Made by a program: the position numbers and the translations under genes
Assembly: GCA_039545315.1 (NCBI GenBank)
Contig: BCIM01000003.1
Coordinates: forward strand, 1,375,637 to 1,439,636
DNA length: 64,000 bases
From: Kondoa malvinella
Lineage: Eukaryota > Basidiomycota > Agaricostilbomycetes > Agaricostilbales > Kondoaceae
Reading direction: 5' to 3'
Shown here: positions 44,822 to 57,674 of the stretch, piece after piece
Position numbering within the stretch: position 1 is the first letter of the stretch
Layout of the letters: each line of letters starts with the position of its first letter
Notes under the pieces: model-generated
What the model was told of the DNA's origin: nothing
The model's database searches: none
Seen by the model: only the letters and a program-made list of their open reading frames with translations

Positions 44822-47313
44822 TTATGCAAGGACATTCATCCTGTATGCACTCAAAGCAACTGCACCAGCAGCAACAAGCAGTGTGAATTGCGTGAAAGCA
44901 GACGTGGCGTTCTTGAGTGGTTGGCCGCCTTTTTGGATGTACGCGGTGTAGTCGGCATTGCGAGTACGATACCAGAACTCGAGCCATAATCCAGGTTTGG
45001 TAGCCGTGATTTTGCCATCCATGCCATTACGGTACTGAGATATTGTGAGCTCATGACTGGATAAGATTGACAGAAACTAACCCATGAGTTGCATTGCGAA
45101 AAGACTGATGCCATCAATCGATCCTGGATCTCTTTCTGAACACACCTAGTAAATTAGCGGTTGTAACGGAAGACGCAGCAGATCTTACATTGTACGCATC
45201 TTCAGCTTCTTCTTTGACCTCGAGACTTCGGACACCTTTCTTCACCAGTGGACGCAGCAGATCCTCGACCATGGTAATTTGCATCTCAGCGGAACCTTGA
45301 ACAAAGTATCAGACTGGTCGACCAAGACCATAGGTTCGCCTACCTAATGCAGAGTAGTTTCCTGATCCAAGATTCGGACCAATAAGCGTGACAAAGTTGG
45401 GGAAGCCAGAGTGACTGGTGCCAAAGTACGCCTGAGGACCGCCTTTCTTACTCCACACCTCGCTTAGGCTTTTCCCATGCCTATTCAACACCGTTAGCAC
45501 TTCTCCGCAAGGCAAAATGCAACGTACGCATTCAAATCCAGAGCAACCTTGTCGCTAGTCAACTGGAACCCAGTAGCCAAACAAATCACGTCGACTTCAT
45601 ACTCCGTTCCATCTGTGCAGCGAACGCCCTTCTCGGTGAAAGTCTCGATCTTCTGATTTGTGAGTTCCACATTAGGTCGAGCAAGTGATTCGTAGTAACC
45701 TGGGTCGAGTATGATCCGCTTGCACCCCATTGGGTACTGCGGCGTGAGCATTTCATGGTACTTCCTAATTCGTTTCGTAAGATGAGTGCTCTTTCTGATA
45801 TAAAAAGACTGACTCTGGCACAATCGTTCTCATCCTCTCCAACAATCTCTTCTGCACTCCTTTCCTGACATTCGTGCCTACATCGGATCAACATCAGATC
45901 TTGTCCAGATAAACCAAAGTAGAAGAGCAATCACCAGCTGGAGTCCACGCAAACCAACTCGCATCGCCCTATGGATCAATGAGCAATCACCTTGAAATAG
46001 CAAAGTAGGACATACCTTTGCTATGAGCAAATTCCGATAGATCCACATAGCAAGGGGTACATTCCGGAAGATCCACTTTGCCCTGTCGCTATACTTGTAC
46101 TGATCTCTTGGGACATACCAGGATGGCGCTGTTCACTCTTCAGCTTTCCACTAATTCTTTCGAAGGAAACAAACTCACTACGCATAAAGTTGAGGATTTG
46201 GATAGAAGGGTCTTTCGACAAGACGGGAACGATTTGAGAAGCGGAACAACCATTGCCAACCAAAGCAATCTTTTTATTCTTCAGATCGACAGAATGATCC
46301 CATTGCGCAGAATGGAAGGAATCGCCTTTAAAGTCTGATAAGCCTTTGAGGGATTGTTTCTGGAAATTTGGGTTGGATAGACTACGAGCAGTAGCGAGTA
46401 TCAGCAGACAGTAACGAAGTGTGGGAAGTACTGACCCGCCTGCTGCGCTGATGAGGAAGTGCGCGTAGTCGTTGTACTCTTCATCGGGATTCTGGCTATT
46501 ATAGAGCGTAATGTTCCAGATGGACTTCTCGTCATCCCACTGTAGACCGTTCAGCCAAAGATCTCAATGAAAAGCACGAAGACAAACAGAAGCGCTTTTG
46601 AACGTCCTGTTATAGACAGTCCGCTCGTGCAAGTTGTTCTTGTTGTATATGCCCTTCCAGTCTGCGTAGCCAGTCAGCTCTGCGTCCAATTCGCTCGATG
46701 CACACTTACATCGCTTAATCTCGGGCTGTGAAGCGAACTTGGACTCCCATTCTGGGTTAAGCCTGAATCGGATTTTAGCCATTGCATCGAGCCGAGCGGT
46801 AGGAGACAAACTCGGTCGACAGACTGTACCACTGCAGAAGCTGTCAGCTAGTGTCAATTGCGAGGCACAATGAAGCAGCTTACATGCGAGGCGACGTCCT
46901 GTACTAAATGTCAGACCTGCTTATCTCGTAACGACGAAACGACATACGCATGCACATCCCTATTACTCGAATCAGCTTCAAACATTCCTTTTCACCGAAC
47001 GCAGCTTACAGGATAGGTATTATCTCTCCAGGCTTGTCAACACATCAGCTATCGTTCGACATCAAAGCGCCATGTCGACTCACTGCCTCCATCTTCCTGC
47101 GCTCTCTCGTAGATCTGTTCAACTGGTCAGCTACTTGCTTGCTGAGTGTCCAAGCAGACTTACGGTGAACGACTTGAGGCCCAAGTTCTTCTTCATCCGG
47201 ATAGCCATAGCAGTACCACTCATACCCGCGCCTGCATCTCTTTAGTATAGCGCAATTCGCATTAGCTATAGCATACCGATGATGACCACTCTAGGCTCTG
47301 TTTGCTGTACCAT
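44822..47313 (-). CDS. Baeyer-Villiger type flavin monooxygenase, membrane-anchored
   Basis: This FAD- and NADPH-dependent monooxygenase starts MVQQTEPRVVIIG, continuing after an intron with AGMSGTAMAIRMKK, so the first Rossmann motif is GxGxxG. The Baeyer-Villiger fingerprint FxGxxxHxxxWD is present as FKGDSFHSAQWD near 46310. The second nucleotide motif follows in IALVGNGCSASQIVPVL. A later conserved segment is VDVICLATGFQ, and GFPNFVTLIGPNLGSGN near the end is typical of the family. The C-terminus ends with a hydrophobic segment (FTQFTLLVAAGAVALSAY), a likely membrane anchor, which is not universal in the family. The substrate is unknown. About ten introns are present; TAA is at 44822-44824. 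It is divergent from the Pex14/17-like gene, 219 nt away. Confidence 0.85.
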
Positions 47314-47532
47314 GTTGAATTCGCGACTCTTGCTTCAAAGTGCACGATTTGAAAGACGGGTGAGAATACGACAGCAGTCCAAGCTACTTCAGCGCTGTTA
47401 GAAGCGGTACAGAGGGCCTGTTGTCTTGATAGCCGCCTGCGAAATAGAACCCGGAGACTCCGCCCAACTCAGGCACCTGTCAGGAATCACGTTCATCTCT
47501 CCTCTGTTATCGCTCATTCAGCCAATACAGAC

Positions 47533-48415
47533 ATGGACAGCAGCACACAAACAGAATCGCTCGTTGTTCCAGCGAGAAATTACAGCAAAGACCCAAACCT
47601 CTTGACATACAAGCCTCAAATCCTGGCTGCACCTTTAAGGACAGCATTACCGACTTTCTTTCGTTCTCTGGCGCTCTTGATCATCTATGGAGGTGGCGCA
47701 ACTGCGCTGTTGGCCGTCGTGTATCGAGTGAGCCCTTCAATTCGATGCATGAAAGCAAAGCAAGCTGATTGAGCAAAAAAACAGACGTTCCTGTTACCGA
47801 GGATAACGCGAATGTCGAGATCCATGCAGCGAATCTACAGTCATGCATTGACGAAACAGCAATCTCTCGTTTCGCTTCTGAGTCCTAGTCACGATGAGTC
47901 GCCGGATCCGCAAGATGCAGGTCCGAAATCGCCTTCAGACAATTTGCTCGAGGAAGAAGGTGGTCTAGCTGTGCAGGAAAAGGTCGACGACAAAGTCAAG
48001 ATCACGGATCAGCTGTCTACCAATCTACAAAGTCTAGCGGAAGAACTGAAGGCGTTCAATGATGAGCGGAGAACAGCTCCTGGGCCTACTTCTGACCTCA
48101 TCAAAAGTGTGTGTTGTTACTTCACATCTACTGTGTCTAATTTCCATAAAGCAACGGTCGATTTCTCTGGCCAAATCTCCCAATACAATTTCATCAATTC
48201 TCGGTCTTATTCTACTCTACCTGCTTCAGTCACATCAGGCATGGGTGACAGTTTTAGGGATACCCTAAGTAATCAGGGAGGGACGGCGAATGAGGTCTTG
48301 AATGGGTGCAAGAGCGAGATTAGGGCGTTGAAAGGGTTCATGTTGTCTAGGTAAGCAAGTCACACGATGTGCGACGAGGCTAAAGACAGAGTGCAGGCGG
48401 AATATGGGCTACTGA
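47533..48415 (+). CDS. Putative peroxisomal membrane protein (Pex14/17-like)
   Basis: This protein of about 245 residues has a soluble start (MDSSTQTESLVVPARN), one membrane helix (LALLIIYGGGATALLAVVYR) and then a helical region (LPRITRMSRSMQRIYSHALT). A predicted coiled-coil stretch follows (QLSTNLQSLAEELKAFNDER). The end SEIRALKGFMLSRRN resembles, from memory, the C-terminus of fungal Pex14/17-type peroxins. The match is short, so the name is tentative. Other single-pass membrane proteins with a coiled coil remain possible. Three introns are inferred: near 47729, near 48108 and at 48353; with the last one removed the TGA is at 48413-48415. Confidence 0.5.
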
Positions 48416-48522
48416 AGAAATGACAGAATGAATGACAAGCCGCATTGTACAAACAGCAGAATTACAAAGTTGCATTTCCGCAAGAGCTTCCATCACTAAA
48501 TAGGTAGTCGTTCGCTTGCAAG

Positions 48523-49414
48523 CTACAACCCATTCTCATCTCCTTTCATTCTCTCCTTCCAAAAACCGCGCCCGTAACTCAATAATAACTCCTCGCCTCT
48601 CTTCACGTCCCTCAGCGTCCAAATCCCCATCCTAGTTCTTTGCTTCCCATCCACAGCAGTACTTCTCATCCTGAATTCCACATTCGCCCTTTGTCCAACC
48701 CCACGATAATCGTTTATGAACCTCGCTTCACTTCCTGAACGAGCAGCGTCGATTGATAATCCTTCTTCACGGGACAAAGAAAGGTCATAATCTGAAGTTG
48801 AATCCGATTCAGCTTCTGTATGAACATGACCTGTATAGTCCAGGATCCAAGTATTGGCTGCTATCTTTGTTCGAGCGAACAGTCCGCTTTGGCCATATGC
48901 TGGATGAGCTTGATCGGCAATGGGAGTGATCTTGACTGTCTTGAAAGGTGAAGCATTGTGTGGTGGAGCAAGGAAAGAGCAATATTGTGCCTTTTGTGCA
49001 GCCGTCAGAGATTTGGAGGCAGTCGGTAAAGACAGGTAGTGAATATCTTCTGGCCAGTTTGAAGGCTTTTTATCTTCGACAGACTTGCCCATCCTGCATA
49101 GCGTGTCAGGCTCAATCCTTGTTACCAGCACTGTTGATTTCACCTCGATTTGACACGCAGCAGACCGAATGCCTTTACACGCCTATCCTTTGCTCTCTCG
49201 ACCTTGCTTGCCTGTCTCCCTCTTGCTCAGACATCAACCTGCCCAAAATACTAGGGTCTTTATTGATATCTGTCGACGTAGCGCTCGTCTTGACTGTGTC
49301 GCGAGTCGGCGTGTTGCTGCTCTGTTGAGGCTGGTTATTGGCTGCCAGTAGCTCTTTCAACTCGTTGAGATCGTTCTGCTTTAATGTAATGAGCGTTGGA
49401 GGCCGTCTAATCAT
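48523..49414 (-). CDS. SET-domain protein (putative lysine methyltransferase)
   Basis: The main exon encodes a compact SET domain: SGLFARTKIAANTWILDYTG at its start, then SEARFINDYRGVGQRANVEF, which takes the place of the usual NHSC motif, and GIWTLRDVKRGEELLLSYGR at the end with the catalytic-type Tyr. The upstream exon starts MIRRPPTLITLKQNDLNELK at 49414; a donor GTAAAG and acceptor ATGCAG join the two in frame as VMGKSVEDKK. No post-SET Cys cluster is seen, so it belongs to the smaller SET group. The target (histone or other protein) is unknown. The gene sits on the same strand just 60 nt downstream of the BCS1 stop. Confidence 0.78.
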
Positions 49415-49474
49415 CTTTGAGTCATGGTCAAAATCAACCGACGACGGAATTCGACAACTCAAGGCATACATAAG

Positions 49475-51135
49475 CTATGGCATTGAAGGCACGACCATCT
49501 TCGGTTTATGCGCCCTAGCAGTTTCCAGCAATAGATCCCACCTATCAATTGCCTCATCCGCCTCGCACCGAATGAAATGCCCTTGCAGCGCAGCCATACT
49601 GATCCTTTCTCCCTTTGCCCTTGCATCGCTGATCAATCCTTTCAATCTACTCTGTAATTCTTGCAACCGCTCTTCAGGTATCGAACCGGCATAGAAGCGC
49701 GAAAACATCTCCCCGCATTGGTATGGCGTTGCGTCGTCGATCAATTCTTGCAGATCCACTCGACCAGGCCGAATGAGCGCTCGATCCAGTTGAGAGACGT
49801 GGTTGGTCGTCATAAAGAGGATCCGCTGTGAGGTGGATGAAGCGACTCCATCTAGTGCGTTGAGCAAACCAGAGAAGGTCACCATGCCTCTGAAACTACT
49901 CGAATATCAGTCAGTGCCCTCTCGGTTGATAGTAAAGACGTACCCCTGCTCTTCATTCTGTTCTCTCCCGCTGAAAGCAGCATCAACATCCTCCAATAAC
50001 ATGATACTGCGATCGGGAGCATTTGCTAAAAGGTGGTTGAGCTTGTCGTCCGTCAATCCTCGTTCAGACAGGTTGAGTATCGATATATCGTATTCTAGCG
50101 AGCCGGCTAGTGCTTGTATGAAAGAAGATTTGCCTGATCCTGGAGGACCGTGGAGCAGATAACCTCTTCTATATGGAATGCCTGTCGGTATCACTAGTCC
50201 ATCAGCACACATCGAGCGGACGACTGAGACAACCGACCTCGTTCAGCATACCACTGCCCTCTAGCCATGAATGCCTGTACATCATCCACAATTCGTTCCT
50301 TCACTCCTTCATCGAGCACAACGCTTTCCAACAACCTCCTATTCCTAGGCTGACCAAAAGGTCTCCATTCCGCACCCCAGGCAGTATAAATGACTGTTTT
50401 GCCAACTTTCGCCTTGTTGGCCAGATCTTTCGCTTCAGCCAACAGTGCAGGAAACAGCACTCGATCCCTACTCAGTGCAGTGAGCGTCACAGTTTCCCAG
50501 GGCGTTCCAGAAGTCAAATCAATCATCTTGCTGTCCCTTTCTCGTTTGACTTGAAACCAAGCTGATTGATATTTGAAGAAATGCGTTCCGGGACCAGGGA
50601 CGAGCGAGAAGGAAGTATCGCTTCCTCCATCTGTTCTTGTAGCTGTTGTAGTCTCTACTGCTAGTTCATGCGATTTAATCTTGCTCGCCCAACCTGTTGT
50701 AGATTGTTTGCCATGTACAGACATCCATTGCAAGAACCAAAGGTAGGAAGGATCTTTGGAAGGGATTTCAAGCGTGACGAGCAGACGACGTCTTGCTAAA
50801 GAGGAGGCTTGAACAAGTGAACGTCGACCAATCGTTAATGCCGCTCCGACTCCCTTACTCTGTAAGCTGTGATGTCTTGTCACAAAGGCGAACAGCAGCT
50901 CACCATCAGACCGAATCCAGCAGAAAAGTAAGGACTAGAGAGAGAGACAGCATTGGATTGGTGCAAGAACATAGGATCATGCAAGAGAGGAAGCGAACTT
51001 TGAGTCGAGCAAGTCAGACAGCATGCCTCGTAATCCGCCTGAGCTAGAGCTGGTATCACTTGACTTCAGGATATCTGTCATAGGACTGGAGCCTGGCCCA
51101 GGCGCAGCTTGAGGTTGAGGCAGCATCGTTGCCAT
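49475..51135 (-). CDS. BCS1: Mitochondrial AAA ATPase Bcs1
   Basis: This AAA protein matches Bcs1, the inner-membrane translocase that inserts the Rieske Fe-S protein into respiratory complex III. The N-terminus ([13 protein letters not shown] at 51135) leads to the membrane and sorting region [10 protein letters not shown], with an intron before [19 protein letters not shown]. The Bcs1-specific region reads [20 protein letters not shown]. The AAA domain contains Walker A in [20 protein letters not shown] and Walker B in [12 protein letters not shown], then [20 protein letters not shown]. An in-frame inner start at 51126 is possible. The TGA is at 49475-49477, 60 nt before the SET gene on the same strand. 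Confidence 0.92.
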
Positions 51136-51248
51136 CGGTCAAATTCTTTCAAGACAGGAAGAGACAGTGAAGCGGGCTAATTAATACACGTCGTTTATCT
51201 CGCGAATCATGTGTGTAATGTACAAGTGTTCTTTCCATCTCTGAACGC

Positions 51249-54200
51249 TCAGAGGTCGAATGCAGAGGACTTCCATCCTTCGTTCATACGCTCTTGACGT
51301 TCCTTCTTCTTTGCTTCGGTGCTGAGTGCGCCAACTGTGTCTTTGACATCTCCAATGGCCTGTGGTCGGTACATGAGGATAAGCTCATGCTCAAGCATAC
51401 CCAAAATTACAACTCACGCGTTCGGCCTGCCCAGCAGCACGACGGCCAGTCGCACCAAGTTTCTTGGCCTGAGCTTGCAGCTGCTCGGCAGCCTTCTTGC
51501 GCTTTTCGTAGCTGGCGGAAGGTCCACCACGACCAGGCAAAAGCATCTCATCGGCGCCAATGGCAATCTTGTATTGTCCATGAGCGTCAGTCATGACAAT
51601 GCCTTTGGCGGAAGTCTTTGCTGAAGGTGAAGGGGAGAAAGCGTTGGTTGGGTGCATGCCAATGTTGAAGATGGCGCGGAGGTAGTTGACTGGCGAAGGT
51701 TGGGCACGAGTGGCTGCAACAGTGCGTTGCTGAAGACCGTACATTTGCTTGTCGGCTTCTTCAAGCGACGATTTGATCTGTTCTTCGAGCTGTATAGTCT
51801 CCGATCAGTTTTAACTCTTAGACGAAGCAATCAAGTGATACGTACAGCCTTATCAAGCGCCTTTGTGATGAATGGACGAGCGAAAGGAGTGAGAAGCGAG
51901 TTCAAGAACCAGTGGTCAGACTCGTAGACGGAGTACTTCAAGCTTGAAATGTCAACCTTGACTTTCTGTGGTGCAAAATGCTTAGTGGATTGTGTCACAG
52001 TAGCATCATCGCAAACGCACCTTGACTTTGAAGAAAGTCTCGCGGTCATCGCCGGTAGCGTTCTCGAGCATAACATCGAAAGTCAGGCCGCGATCTATGA
52101 GGTCGACGTCGAGGAGACCAGAGTCTTCGTATCCCCAGCCTGCTTTGCTGTTGATGTAGAAAGCGATCTTCTTGGCGGAAAAGCGAAGACCAGACACGCG
52201 TAGACGAGCAGTAGTGTCTACGGAGGACGCAAACGCGGCGTAGCCGTTCTCAAGAAGGATGCCATTGTCTGTTCGAAGAGATTAGCTGCGGTCTTTAGAA
52301 GACAGAGCCAAAGACGCTTACGGTTGATGAATTCGATCTTGTCCTGCAATTAGGACAGACTGCATCAGCTTTTCACCGATATAAGCCACACATCACTTAC
52401 GGGCACAAAGGAAGCCGACTTGAGGATAAAGTCATCAATCGCCAACTATACACAGCCATCAGCTCGACTCTCTCCATCAAAAATTAAGACTTACATCAAA
52501 GTCCTTTGAAATGTATTCAATCCTAGGCAAAGGAATTTCCTTGATCGAGGTAATCATGCGAGGCAAGATGACGTTCCAGAAATCGCGGTAGAAACCTTTA
52601 GCTTGAGCGCTAAAGATGTTCAAACCGGCAGCGGACATGTCGGCTACGTCTTCAGAAAGGTTCTGGAGGTTGGCAAAGAGCTCCTTGGTGTCCTTTTCAG
52701 CTTCAAAGGCGCGTTGGTATTCTTTCAGTTCTGTACGCAAAGCAGCTCAATTGAGCACTGAAAGTGCAAGAGAACATGCTGGACGCACCAGAAGTCAAAG
52801 CCTTGACGTCAGACTTGATCTTGTCGTTCTCCTTGATGAGCTCTTGACCACGGTCAACGAAGCTCTCAGCTTTGCGAGATGCTTTCTGAGTCAAGACAAA
52901 GCCTTCATCGTGCAATAGGCGGTTGGCGAATTGAGAGAGCTGTAAGTCGACTCGTTGGTCAATACCTGATCTAGTAGAAAAGGAAGAGACGCACATCATT
53001 AAAGTAACTGGAAAGACGTTCATCATTCTTGATGTCTTGTACAACTTGGTCCAAAGTGCGGAAAGTGTCATCGAGGGATTTTCCCCCTGCAAAGTCTTCA
53101 ACAATGGAACGAAGGAGCGACATGGCTTCTTGAGCGTTTTCATCGGTCTTGACATCGGTGCTGGAAACTCATCAGCAACGAATAGCAACAGGAGCGAGCA
53201 CACTGACTTGTTTGCTGCCTCGGAAGCGGCTTCCTGTGCTTTCTGACCGTACTTCTTGATCAAGTCGATGAGGGTGTCAATAGACCTGTACACACCTTTC
53301 GTCTCAAGAACAGTTGAACAGCTGAACAAGACAAAGAACGCACGAATGGTAGCTCTCATTCTCTTGAACGGAAACGACCAACTTCTTGAGCCTTTCAATG
53401 AACTCGTCTTTTGCCTGAATAGCTTTATCGGCCGGTTCCTGGTCTTCGATCCATTCTCTAGCTTGAACTTTCTTTTCCTGGACTGTGAGGTTCATTCTGC
53501 CAGTCTTGTAGTCTTTTTGGGCTTGTTTGGCCTTCTTCTTTAGGTTGTCGCTGTCGAGGTTGACACCGTTTTTACGCTCGCTTTCTGAAGGACGAGCTTT
53601 CTCAGCTGCGTCTGAAGCGGCGTTGGCTGCTTGTTCGGCTGCGTCGGCGAATAGGTCTCGAACGAGGAAAGTAGCGTCTGAAATGACTGTAAAAGGAACA
53701 CGATTTCAGCCAACGATACTGAAAGATGGTTAGGCTAGCTCACTGTTACGAAACTCTGGGGAAGAAATGAAGAGCTGGCCAAGGGTCTTGAGTGATTCCA
53801 TAGCTTGTTGTTGATCTTCCTTCATTTCTTTTTGACCAGGTACAACACCCTCAACATCAGCAGACGAGACCAGATCAAGGTCAGCGTGAGTAGTAGCGTA
53901 GATGAAGCGCTGGAATCGATCTTCCTTGTTCTTGTTGCTGCCTACGGTGATGAGGGATTCGATGACGGCGCGCAAGTCTTCGACGACTAGAGAGCCTTCT
54001 TTGGAGAAGCGAGAAGTGCGACCAATGGCAGATGAGTTGAGCACATCAGAGTTGCTCAAGGTCTGGAGGGCGCTATTGAGTTGTTCCTCTGTGGCATGTA
54101 TTCATCAGCTCGGCGACTTTAGTGCGACACAACAACATGGACTTACGAGTAGGGAGATGGCCAGTCTTCAAGGCGGCTGTAAGAGGAAGACATTGGCTGT

Positions 54201-54445
54201 CAGCGAACTTACATCGCACAGGTAGGCCTAGACTCACCGAATACGCTAGTCATTTTGGACAAGGTAGCCTTTGTCTGTTCTTTGGAAGGAGCGTACGCCT
54301 CAACCGTGCGCTGAACGTCTCTGCTGGATTGAGGGAGCAAAGGCTGTGAAAATGGCAGAGTTGGATCAAAACGACGTGTCACCTATTTGTTTGAACAGAA
54401 GCTTACTGCTCTCTCTGAAGAGGATCGTGTGGATGAAGAGTTCAT
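51249..54445 (-). CDS. HAM1-like protein (DUF5923/DUF4449 type)
   Basis: This large helical protein of about 850-900 residues starts MNSSSTRSSSERA at 54445. Segments such as EGSLVVEDLRAVIESLITVG, DRFQRFIYATTHADLDL, then RLLHDEGFVLTQKAS and TDVKALTSG-like text fit fungal proteins with DUF5923 and DUF4449 domains, linked to hyphal fusion (HAM1) in other fungi. The C-terminal part has a beta-rich region (VRLRVSGLRFSAKKIAFYIN) and a Lys/Ala-rich tail ending SSAFDL at 51249-51251. Some lipid-binding BPI-like fold has been proposed for related proteins; I cannot test that here. About twelve introns of 45-60 nt interrupt it. Confidence 0.65.
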
Positions 54446-55550
54446 GTTTGTTGGAAGTATTCGATTGAAGTACTTCGTGGATGTAGCGAAACAACCCACG
54501 TCGCTTTGGGCGGTACGACTAGCGAAGATCCCCTGACCTCATTATGCGCGGACGTCATTTCTCGCCAAAGTCAAAGCAACTCTTATGTCTGCGAAGAAGC
54601 TCGATATAGCATGGCAGAGGCTCAAGAGAGCCAACAGACTGGCCTAGAAGAGTACTCAGAGCGGTTCAAGACACGCTGCCACGCGGGACCCCATTATCGC
54701 GATTTGAAGCATCAGCACCCTTTACTTACCAAACGAGCAGTCAATTGGCCTTATACATACACCAGTAACTGTTTCGAGGCCGACCAATGCATTGTAGCGC
54801 CAAATTAGCGAAGAATTATAGCTTCCAGAACAAAATCGTCGCGTAAAGACCTATCTGTCAAGCGATAATACACGAGAAGACAGGTCTACTACACCTAAAC
54901 CGAATGGTGCAGCGAGAAGACTCTGTTCCCATTTTGTTTCGACTGTGTTGCCGGCCCTGGGAATGCTCGAAACTGCTATGGGCATTTGGTATCCGCAGAG
55001 CTAATCTGCAGAGCTATCCTTCTTACAGTATTCGCGCTCTCGCAACCAACTCACTCGTGTTTCCTCTTGCGCCAGCAAGTCATCGCATCGGTTTCCTGTT
55101 GGAAGACCAACCTTCACATGGCCTGTGTCTACATCCTCTTGGTCCTACTCCAAGAGCTCAAGGCCATCTGTTCTGCCTACCTGTCGAAGAGCATGTAATC
55201 CAAGACGAAACAGGCTGACAGCGTTCGCTCGGTCTTCGATGTCATTCTAGCATCACAGTTGGAGCAGCCGTCATGTTTCATATCTCCCTGTCTGTTGAAA
55301 TCGCTGTCTAGGGAAAACCCACTTCTTAGAGGAGCTCCAGCAGGGCTCCAGCGGAAAAGCACTTCATCCTTTCCAAATAATTCGGCTTACGCTTTATTTT
55401 GGGATTCCCTATAATTAGGCTCGGATTCGCTCTTCCCATGTGTTTAGCATGCGCGAAGAACAGTTGTGGCTCAATGATACTACCTATTCCTTTATTTCGC
55501 CCCTTTCGATTGCTGATTTCCTTTTCCTGATCGTGTATCTCCTCATTACC
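54446..55550. other. long intergenic region
   Basis: At 1,105 nt this is the largest gap in the window. It lies between two divergent genes, the HAM1-like gene and the MFS transporter. Open frames at 54506-54808 and 54904-55218 on the plus strand lack clear starts, splice partners or family features. I see no tRNA and no terminal repeats. A long regulatory region for the transporter is one option, and a lost gene another. Confidence 0.4.
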
Positions 55551-57674
55551 ATGTCGAGCGAGAAGGGTTCCATCCACGCTCCATCGAGCGATAAAGGCTC
55601 TGTTTACGCCAACGAACGCGCAGAAGAAAAGTATCAACCCAATTTACCATCAGTGGAAGATGAAGATCTTTATCAGCGAGATGTGCACGATGCGCCGCTC
55701 AAACTCGGTCCTGATGGTCTCCCTCTGATCCCTCAGCCATCCTCCCATCCAGACGATCCTTTGAATTACCCTCGTTGGCTTAAATGGTTGATCCTGTTTC
55801 AGTAAGTACATCAATTCTTCCAGCCTAGGTGCACATCGATTGACAGACTGGCAGAGTATCAGCATTGGCCTTCCTAGCCAGCTTCAATATCGCAGTCGGT
55901 AATCCGTAAGCAGCCATTTCTGAAGCATACTAGTCTTCGCTCATACGCTCGCGGCTGCCATAGAGCTTTCGTGATCATTGGCCAGGTTTGTGTCGTCTCA
56001 AAGCCATCAAGTCTTGCTGATGTTTCGAGCAGTACTTCGGCATCACCACAGTCCAAGCTACTTACCCGGCATCCATTTCGATCGCTCTAGCAGGAGTGGG
56101 CTCCTTCGTCTGGGTCCCACTCGCTCAATGTTATGGCCGAAGACCAGTCTACATCATTTCGTCCATCATTACAGTGGTGACAACTGCTGCAGCTGGAGCT
56201 GTAGACTCTTATGGCGCTCTCATTGCTCTGCGAGCGATTGCCGGATTCTCCATATCTGCTTCGAACGCTTTGGGAGCAGCTGTACTGGCGGACGTCTTCT
56301 TTTTGCATGAGCGAGGTGTCAAATTTGGAATCTACACTGGTGGGTGCTGATAGCCCTACTATTGAGAGTTGGCTGACAAGTCTTGCAGTCTGCCTGACAA
56401 ACGGTGCTCATTTGGCTTCTCTGCCTGGTGGATATTTGGCACAATATGTACGCAGTCCTTCACATCGTAAACTGTCTAGGCATACTGACTGCCTCGTTCC
56501 TACAGGTCGGTTGGAGGTATGCGCTCTTGTGTTGATATCTAATCACCAACTCACAATTCCCGCAGATGGACACTATATATGCCAGCCATCGTTGCCGGCT
56601 TCATGCTATGCTTTATTCTTGCTTTCCTGCCAGAGACTCTCTACGTCCGGACACCCGAAGCAGAAGCAGAACGCGTGCATAGCTCATCTTTGCTCAAGAA
56701 GTTGAACCCGTTCCCGAAGCGAGCGCCTGGACGTCATTTACACGCTGCGGCTTTCTTCCGTCCTTTGCAGCTTGTCATAAAGACGGTTGTGCCTATCGTC
56801 GCATTCTAGTGAGCTCTTACCTATTCCATACGTCAATAGGTGCTTATCATTCTTTAGCTATTCGCTGGTTTTCGCCTGGGGCTCGGTGCTGCCCGCGATT
56901 ACTGTCTCTAAGCTATTCCAGTAAGCTGCCCGATCGAAGGTAAAGGCTTTCGCTGATGCTACCGCAGCGAGTTATACGGATTTGGGTCTGCTCGCATTGG
57001 ACTTTGTCTCTCGCTCTCTACTACAATCGGAGGTGTCCTCGGTGAACTGCTCGGTGGTCCAGTCATTGACAAGAAGATGATAGCAAACCGAAGAAGGGAA
57101 GGTCATGTACGAGCTGAATATCGGCTTTGGTCAGGTAAGCTGGCTTCTACTGTCTGAACTCGAACGTATCTGACGCTGCTTTACAGCTCTGCCTGGTGTC
57201 ATTCTACTACCCATCGGGCTTATCATCTTTGGATGCTGCATCCACTTCGAAACGAGCTATATTGGACCTTGCGTGGGAAGTAAGTACACCTGACCTTGCT
57301 TGGGGTTGCAGCTTATGTCGAAACAGTGGCCCTCACTTGCATGGCCGTCCAGATCTGTACTACTTCAGTCTACTCCTACTTGACCGATTGCTACAAGTCT
57401 CAAGCTGGAGAATGCTCGCAAATCTTGAACTTTGCTCGACAGATCCAGGCCTTCCCCGTCGGATTCTATGCAATCGAGTTCGGAGATGCAGCTGGATTCT
57501 GGGCTAGTGGCTTGAGTGAGTTTCTGCAATACTCATCGTGTAATGATGCTGACTTGTATGGCAGCTTACGCTCTAATCACTTTGCTCGCGTTCTGCCCCG
57601 TCTTGTACATCATCTTCAAGGGAGAAAGTATTCGACATCGACAAGGTGTTCCTACTTGGGACAAGGGTATCTAG
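55551..57674 (+). CDS. MFS transporter of the DHA1 drug/polyamine type
   Basis: This 12-helix major facilitator protein starts MSSEKGSIHAPSSDKG at 55551. An in-frame ATG at 55449 would add a hydrophobic extension (FLFLIVYLLIT) and is less likely. The conserved loop after helix 2 reads PLAQCYGRRPVYIISSIITV, and helix 4-5 text is ALRAIAGFSISASNALGAAV. A central loop has EAEAERVHSSSLLKK. The C-terminal half includes LPGVILLPIGLIIFGCCIHF and VETVALTCMAVQICTTSVYS, ending WDKGI with TAG at 57672-57674. The layout resembles Hol1-type and drug transporters; the substrate cannot be fixed. About nine introns are present. Confidence 0.82.

Noticed and set aside
54506..55218. Two open frames in the long gap before the MFS gene
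   Set aside because: The first begins with TTG, and neither has splice partners, family motifs or a natural amino acid mix.
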